Source: Sympetrum striolatum
Lineage: Eukaryota; Arthropoda; Insecta; Odonata; Libellulidae
Length of the DNA stretch: 64,000 nucleotides
Assembly: GCA_947579665.1 (NCBI GenBank)
Contig: OX388351.1
Location: 62,566,939-62,630,938 of the forward strand
Direction: 5' to 3'
Shown: positions 58,756 to 64,000 of the stretch, in pieces
Position numbering within the stretch: position 1 is the stretch's first letter
Layout: each line of letters starts with the position of its first letter
Made by a program: the position numbers and the translations under genes
Notes under the pieces: generated by a model
What the model saw: only the letters and a program-made list of their open reading frames with translations
Told to the model about the DNA's origin: nothing
The model's database searches: none

Positions 58756-61700
58756 CATTATTTTTTCGTTCGATGGACTTGAAACTCATGGGAATGTCAT
58801 AAAATGGCAGCTCCACGAACCGATGGACGTGACAAGAAATAATTTACATATTTACTTTTGAAAATTTCGGGTATTGGAGGTATGGAAGTAACTCGAGCTT
58901 TAAATGAAAGGCCACTCAAAGTATGTTTCACAATGGGAAAGGGACAGAGGGACACTTTCTGTATGGGTGAATGTAACATATGATCTCAAGTGATATTTTC
59001 AGACGCAGTTTGATCTTTTAATGATGTATTTATATGTTTAGTCTGTTGTCCATTTGCTGGAGGTTTTGAGACAATGATGGGAATACAATCTACTTTCGAA
59101 AACCACATTATTCTTATCAGAATACATCTTTCCTATACACTTCATTTAAAATAAATACATATCTTTAAGAGTTAGTATTTTGAGTTTATGTCCAATTGAA
59201 ACTCGTAAGAGTATTATCAGATAATTTTAGAGATAAAACTACTAATTTTGGGTCAGTAATGAGGCACACAGCGGTGATTAAAACATCTTCTCCCTACTGG
59301 CTAGGGAAGAGGATGCAGTGTGGTGAGTTACATTGTTTTCGATTTTTGAATAATTAGTTATGGAAATATATAAGAAAATAAAAAAGGTCTTAATTAGGCA
59401 ACCTTTCCCTATACCTTTACCCGTAACCATAAACTTAAATAACACAAGAACTAGCTCTCGACTTTCGTCATCAATACGTGATAAGGTGGTGATAAACTTC
59501 GAAATGTATGACTGTGTTATTAAATTTTGTGGCCATGGCTAATATTTGTGCTTTAATTCTTCTATTATGTAAAACTACGTAGTCAAGACCGTAGCGTCGG
59601 ATATGGAAACGCATGCTGTATATATATTCATATTTTTTCTTATAACTTAATTATTCACTTTTAGTCAGTTTCTTCTTCTGCTACGTAGAGATTTACATTG
59701 ATTATTCTGTGTGAATATGCATCTTGCATTGTGGAGGTTTTTCTGCTGAGGTGTATTGTTTCTTAAATGAAAACTTAGGTTTATAAGCCCGCAAATTGTT
59801 TTCTTTCGTGTACTTTATCTCTTTCTTAACAATTTAAATGATTAAGAATTAGATATCAGGAAAGACTTACTAGCTTCAATAAAACTCGAATTAAAGACGA
59901 TTTATTATTATTATTTATAATCAGCGTATTATCTTCTAAAAGAATCGTATCTTTCTTAAATCCTCGCCACAAAGATTTACAGGATAATTAAATTAATTTA
60001 GAAGAGACAGTACAATTTTTATTACATTGAATCTGCTGATTAGAATAAACCAGGTGTCAGAGTCTGCTTTAATAAAATGAAGTTCGTAAGTACTAGTAAT
60101 GTGTAGACATGTTAAAACAGAAATGGACAAGTAGTAACAAAAATACATGATCAGAAACTTAAACATTGTTAATATTAAGATAAAACACAATCAAAAAGTA
60201 AAGTACTAGTACAAATATGCTAATTATCCTATTTCTTCCCATCACTTATGCAACGCTTATTCATCCGAATATAACTGTTCACTGTAATAAAATTTACATT
60301 ACTTTTTACTAATTAACTTCAACTCATTAATTATATTAATGCCCAGCATACATCACGTGCTCAAATATGATGAGCAGTCCCTATGTAAAAAATTACGATG
60401 CTCCGGATAACAAAATGGCCATAGTCATGCGTTGGTCATTTTTCCACATCATGCACACTGTGGCAGGCGGATTGGATTAAACGGGCACAGTTGGAATAAT
60501 TCGGGGGCAAATAACGGCTGCGCGTCCTATTGGGCGGATTGGGGACAGGTATGGATAGCGGTATTATGAAGAGCGAGGGTAAAAAAACGGCGGAGGGAAA
60601 TGTTTACTCTTCGTGTTCGAAGGTGGGGCCTGTGGATATTCGCTCCTCAGATTACGAAAGTGGGACGACGGGCTTCCGTTGACACGGGAGAAGGCAAATA
60701 GAGCAAAAAGTGAGAAAACGCGATAAAGCCGATGTGTGTGCGGGAGACGTGTGAGAAATTAGTAATCAAGAAGGATGACATTCTCACGCCGTCCTGTCCG
60801 GGATCGCCTACCCTTTTGTTCTCGGAAAATAAATTTTGCAGGTAACAAGGCGGTGGTGGGACGGGTTTCAAATGTTATTCCTATAAAATTTTCACCACTG
60901 GAAGAGAAAGGCATCCGCTGGGATCGGGCATCTATCCCTTTAAACAGACAGGCGCACGGATGACTTTTCTGTTTTAATTTTCGCCTTGCGTATATAAAAG
61001 TTGGGGGTAAACAAAACTGGGCGGGAAATACTGTCGGGAGGGCCGTTATTATTCATGCGGAATTAAAGTGCGACGAGAGCTCGAAAAATTATTGTTTCGA
61101 AAGGATTTCGTTACTTCTGGAGAAATTTCGCCGCGTGGAATATGTTCCAACGTTGTGTTGATCTCATGGAATTCAGATTATGCAAAATGCCGGTTGGATT
61201 TGGAACGCAGGAGACATGGAGGGTTGTCTTATTTTAAAGCACACCGCCCGAAGGTTGTAAAGTCGGTTTTTTTGACCGTGTGTATTCTTTGTATAACAGA
61301 AGTGTTATTGCTAATATAGAAGCAACACTGTTAAGCTTCACTTCGAGGAAAACGGAATATATGGTGAGATTATTTTTTTCTTTTTCAGCGTAGCAAGTTT
61401 TTATTTCAATAAGCGTTTTCGAAAATCCAATGGTGTGAAAGTAATTTCTACCTGTTCACCCAAAACCTGCCAAGTGCTGTTTGAGTAATGCATTTGGTGT
61501 TCCATTCTAACGCGCTAAAGCTGCATATATATGTTGAAACATTTGACGAATACTTCGAAAGAATTCTGTATTTGGCGTTTAGTTCAGATCATTTTCAATT
61601 CTGTCTCACTATTTTTAGTCTTTCCAAAAGGTATTGAATCTTTTGCCTAAAAAAATTCTTGTGCTTGCACGAGTAAAGCAATTTTAAGATCACCTCCATA

Positions 61701-64000
61701 CATAGGTCCCTCTCTCATAAGAGTTTTAGAGTTACCGAAAACAGTAATCTTATTGGGCGTTGTGAATTCATTTTTAAATATTTTTCTACAAATATCTAAA
61801 CAAGTATTTATGAGGCTTTCAGTAAATAGGTGAAAACTTGAGAAAACATTGATTGGAACTTCTCTTCGTTTCTTCGATAAAACTATTTTTCGATTAATTT
61901 TGAGAATTTTAAATATTTTCTAACGTAATGGAAAGTCCCTGAGGATAAGTATTATATATATCTGTTTGCATTCATCCAATATTTCTGTATATAAAATACC
62001 TGCTCTCGATAAAAATTCTATTCTATTGAGTGCTACTGTCGTCAACCTGATACTATGGAGAAATGATTCATCTCTTTAAAGGTAAATTTGTATAATTGCA
62101 AATCCACTTCTAAATTATAGCCACAGGTTAGATAACGTATTATTCAACACTTTTACACTCTGTAAATGTCTTAAGCATCGTGACGTGGCTTAATTTGTTT
62201 TACGCAGAATCAGAAAAATATTTAGGACAATTACTCCATAAGAGTTGTCATCAAAAACACTACCTTTAATTGATTACAGTAAATGACAGTTGTGAAACCT
62301 TTGGTTCTCATTCACATCTAACACAATTAATTATGATTAATAAAAGTGTAGTTAGAAGCGAGTAGTCGTTGAAAGCTGGTCGTGTATTTTTTTAATGAGA
62401 AGCTACCGTGGAAAAAATACAGTAATTTCAGATTTTATTGGAGGGATTTCCAGAAAACATCGCCTTATACTTTGAATTTGATTAATATGCATCGCTTGTC
62501 ATGTTCATATGCCCTGAAAGAGATATGTTTACTAAATAAAGTATATTAAGCAGCTACTCCCCTTCTTAAAATAACTTCATTGAAATATAGATATCATTTG
62601 ACTAGTTTGCCGATTATATTAAAATGTTCTTTGTTCGTGTATGATAACAACTGGTTTTAAACAGAAAAAAATCATTTCGGCCATTTTTTGCGGATCTTCG
62701 TCGTAAAAAAATGATATAAAAACAAACTATGACATAATTGAACAGATTTAAATTTGCGGAATAAAGTCATACATTTAAATATTACGTGTCTTATTACTGG
62801 TTTTGGCGTATATCAAGCCAATAACGTAGCAACTTCTAATTTTTTCCAGGAGTAGAGTAAAAAAATGTTTACTCTGAGAAAATTCTTTTGGATTGTGTGA
62901 AACGTAATGTTATCTGGAATACAATGTCACATGAAGAACGAGGGTTATTATTGAGGTGCGGACAGAATGAAATATTTCCTTACATTCCTGAGAGAGAGAT
63001 TGATCCTTGGGGAGCGCCAAAGAGATATTTCTAACTCGGAGCAGTGGGTAAATAGAGTTGAGGGAGATCATTGGAGGCAGGGAAGAATATGGGCGTGATA
63101 TTTACGCCGAGGGAGATGGAAGTTGTTTAAATAAAAGCAAGGGCAGAGAGGGTGGAGATGAATGAGAAGAAAAGTTACGGCCTCAGCGGGAAAGAAGAGC
63201 TGCAGAGGGCAATTTTGGACAGTCGTGGATACAGCGAGACAACACCATGAAAAATTCAGAGGTCTAATGCGAGTCCAGAGCCAGCAGACCGAGGGGAAGA
63301 ATAAGATGGCAAAAAGTTAGCTGGAATGCACGGAAATCCATCCCAAAGAAATTCATAAATACCCGTATCTACTTATATGCAGAAACCTTAGATATGAATA
63401 GGTTTCGAAAGCACGTGGATTCATTAAGTTTTACCGTCCGTACGTGAGCGCTTCTTCCATTAATTTACCTTGCAATGATTCTCGTTTCAAGAATTCGTTT
63501 TTGGTTCTATTCGTGGAAGGCTGGAATTCTATATAAATTAACAAATGCATGTATGCAATCATGTATTTCACCATTCACGGACTATAAAAACATGAATAAA
63601 TTCAGGAAATCGCACATCATTTTTTCTGCAGGTAAAGGTTTCCTGGACTATTTTTGCTACGTTTATATTTCAGAAGGACTCTCTTGATGTGACTAAAGTA
63701 GAATGTTGGAACTGAGATTTTCCGAAAGAATATCATGTATTTTCCGAAAAATATTATTTTCGCAAGAAGAGAACCATTAATTTTCACCCTGGAAACAGGA
63801 AACTAGCTATAAGAACTCAATTTTTCTGTAGAAAAAAATGCACTCAATAGGTCAAGCGATAAAATAACATGAAAATGCACATAATTAGCCTTAAATTATC
63901 AATCCTTTTATGTTCAATTAATTAGACCCAAATTACTTCAACCGAAATGACTAATTTGTTAATGGCTTTATTTATAAAATGTGTTATTTTTCAAATCTGA
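58756..64000. other. No recognised gene; GC-richer 60400-61270
   Basis: The island at 60400-61270 has higher GC and several short frames (62-83 codons) without recognised domains. A purine-rich stretch lies at 62960-63320. The rest is AT-rich. Conservation of the island with related species would be needed to say more than this. Confidence 0.35.

Noticed and set aside
1..64000. CRISPR array, bacterial operon, prophage or rRNA content
   Set aside because: No regularly spaced repeats, dense same-strand frames, ribosome-binding sites or rRNA-like blocks; composition and repeats are those of an animal nuclear genome.

Overview
This window looks like nuclear DNA from an insect or another arthropod. 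It is AT-rich, has no bacterial-style gene packing, and I found no host protein-coding gene, rRNA gene or intact tRNA gene. The open frames are short (the longest uninterrupted one is about 138 codons). Those that match anything I know are decayed retrotransposon reading frames. The window is therefore intergenic or deep intronic DNA, and its readable content is old mobile elements. The arthropod assignment is an inference from the kinds of repeat present, not from a marker gene.

Layout. At 1.1-2.2 kb lies a 5'-truncated LINE on the minus strand; its 3' untranslated region recurs alone at 15.0-15.25 kb. At 3.76-5.08 kb a fold-back repeat is followed by a 1,137-bp non-autonomous hAT-like element with 8-bp target duplications. 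The hAT-like element contains a GT microsatellite and two 318-bp tandem units. Its unoccupied target repeat appears to be present at 18.3 and 32.15 kb. tRNA-derived (SINE-like) sequences lie at 8.0 kb (minus) and 11.73 kb (plus). A roughly 200-bp dispersed repeat follows at 11.83-12.03 kb, with an opposite-strand relative at 37.6-37.8 kb. From 12.07 to 14.93 kb lies a PIF/Harbinger-like element with TTA duplications and a decayed LINE reverse-transcriptase fragment inside it. At 26.76-26.89 kb a small palindromic insert sits between 14-bp direct repeats. At 27.4 and 28.2 kb is a direct duplication of about 150 bp. The 3' end of another LINE lies at 30.2-30.8 kb (minus). A decayed LINE occupies 35.7-37.4 kb (minus); it keeps several reverse-transcriptase blocks but has lost its YxDD box. 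Perfect or near-perfect hairpins lie at 19.3, 31.9 and 46.4 kb; the last is flanked by TA.

The most interesting pattern is a short structured motif at six scattered places (9.48, 14.01, 26.53, 50.91, 53.71 and 58.73 kb). Each is a GATG-like box, a hairpin whose stem differs between copies, then a GAAAC-like box and a GTC-like box. The order recalls a hammerhead ribozyme core with a very short third stem, as described for Penelope-like retroelements. The copies are degenerate and are reported as candidates.

The rest (roughly 5.1-7.9, 15.3-26.5, 38-46, 46.5-50.8, 51-53.7 and 54-64 kb) is AT-rich unique-looking DNA with pyrimidine- or purine-rich tracts and a few GC-richer islands. I could not assign a function to any of these.
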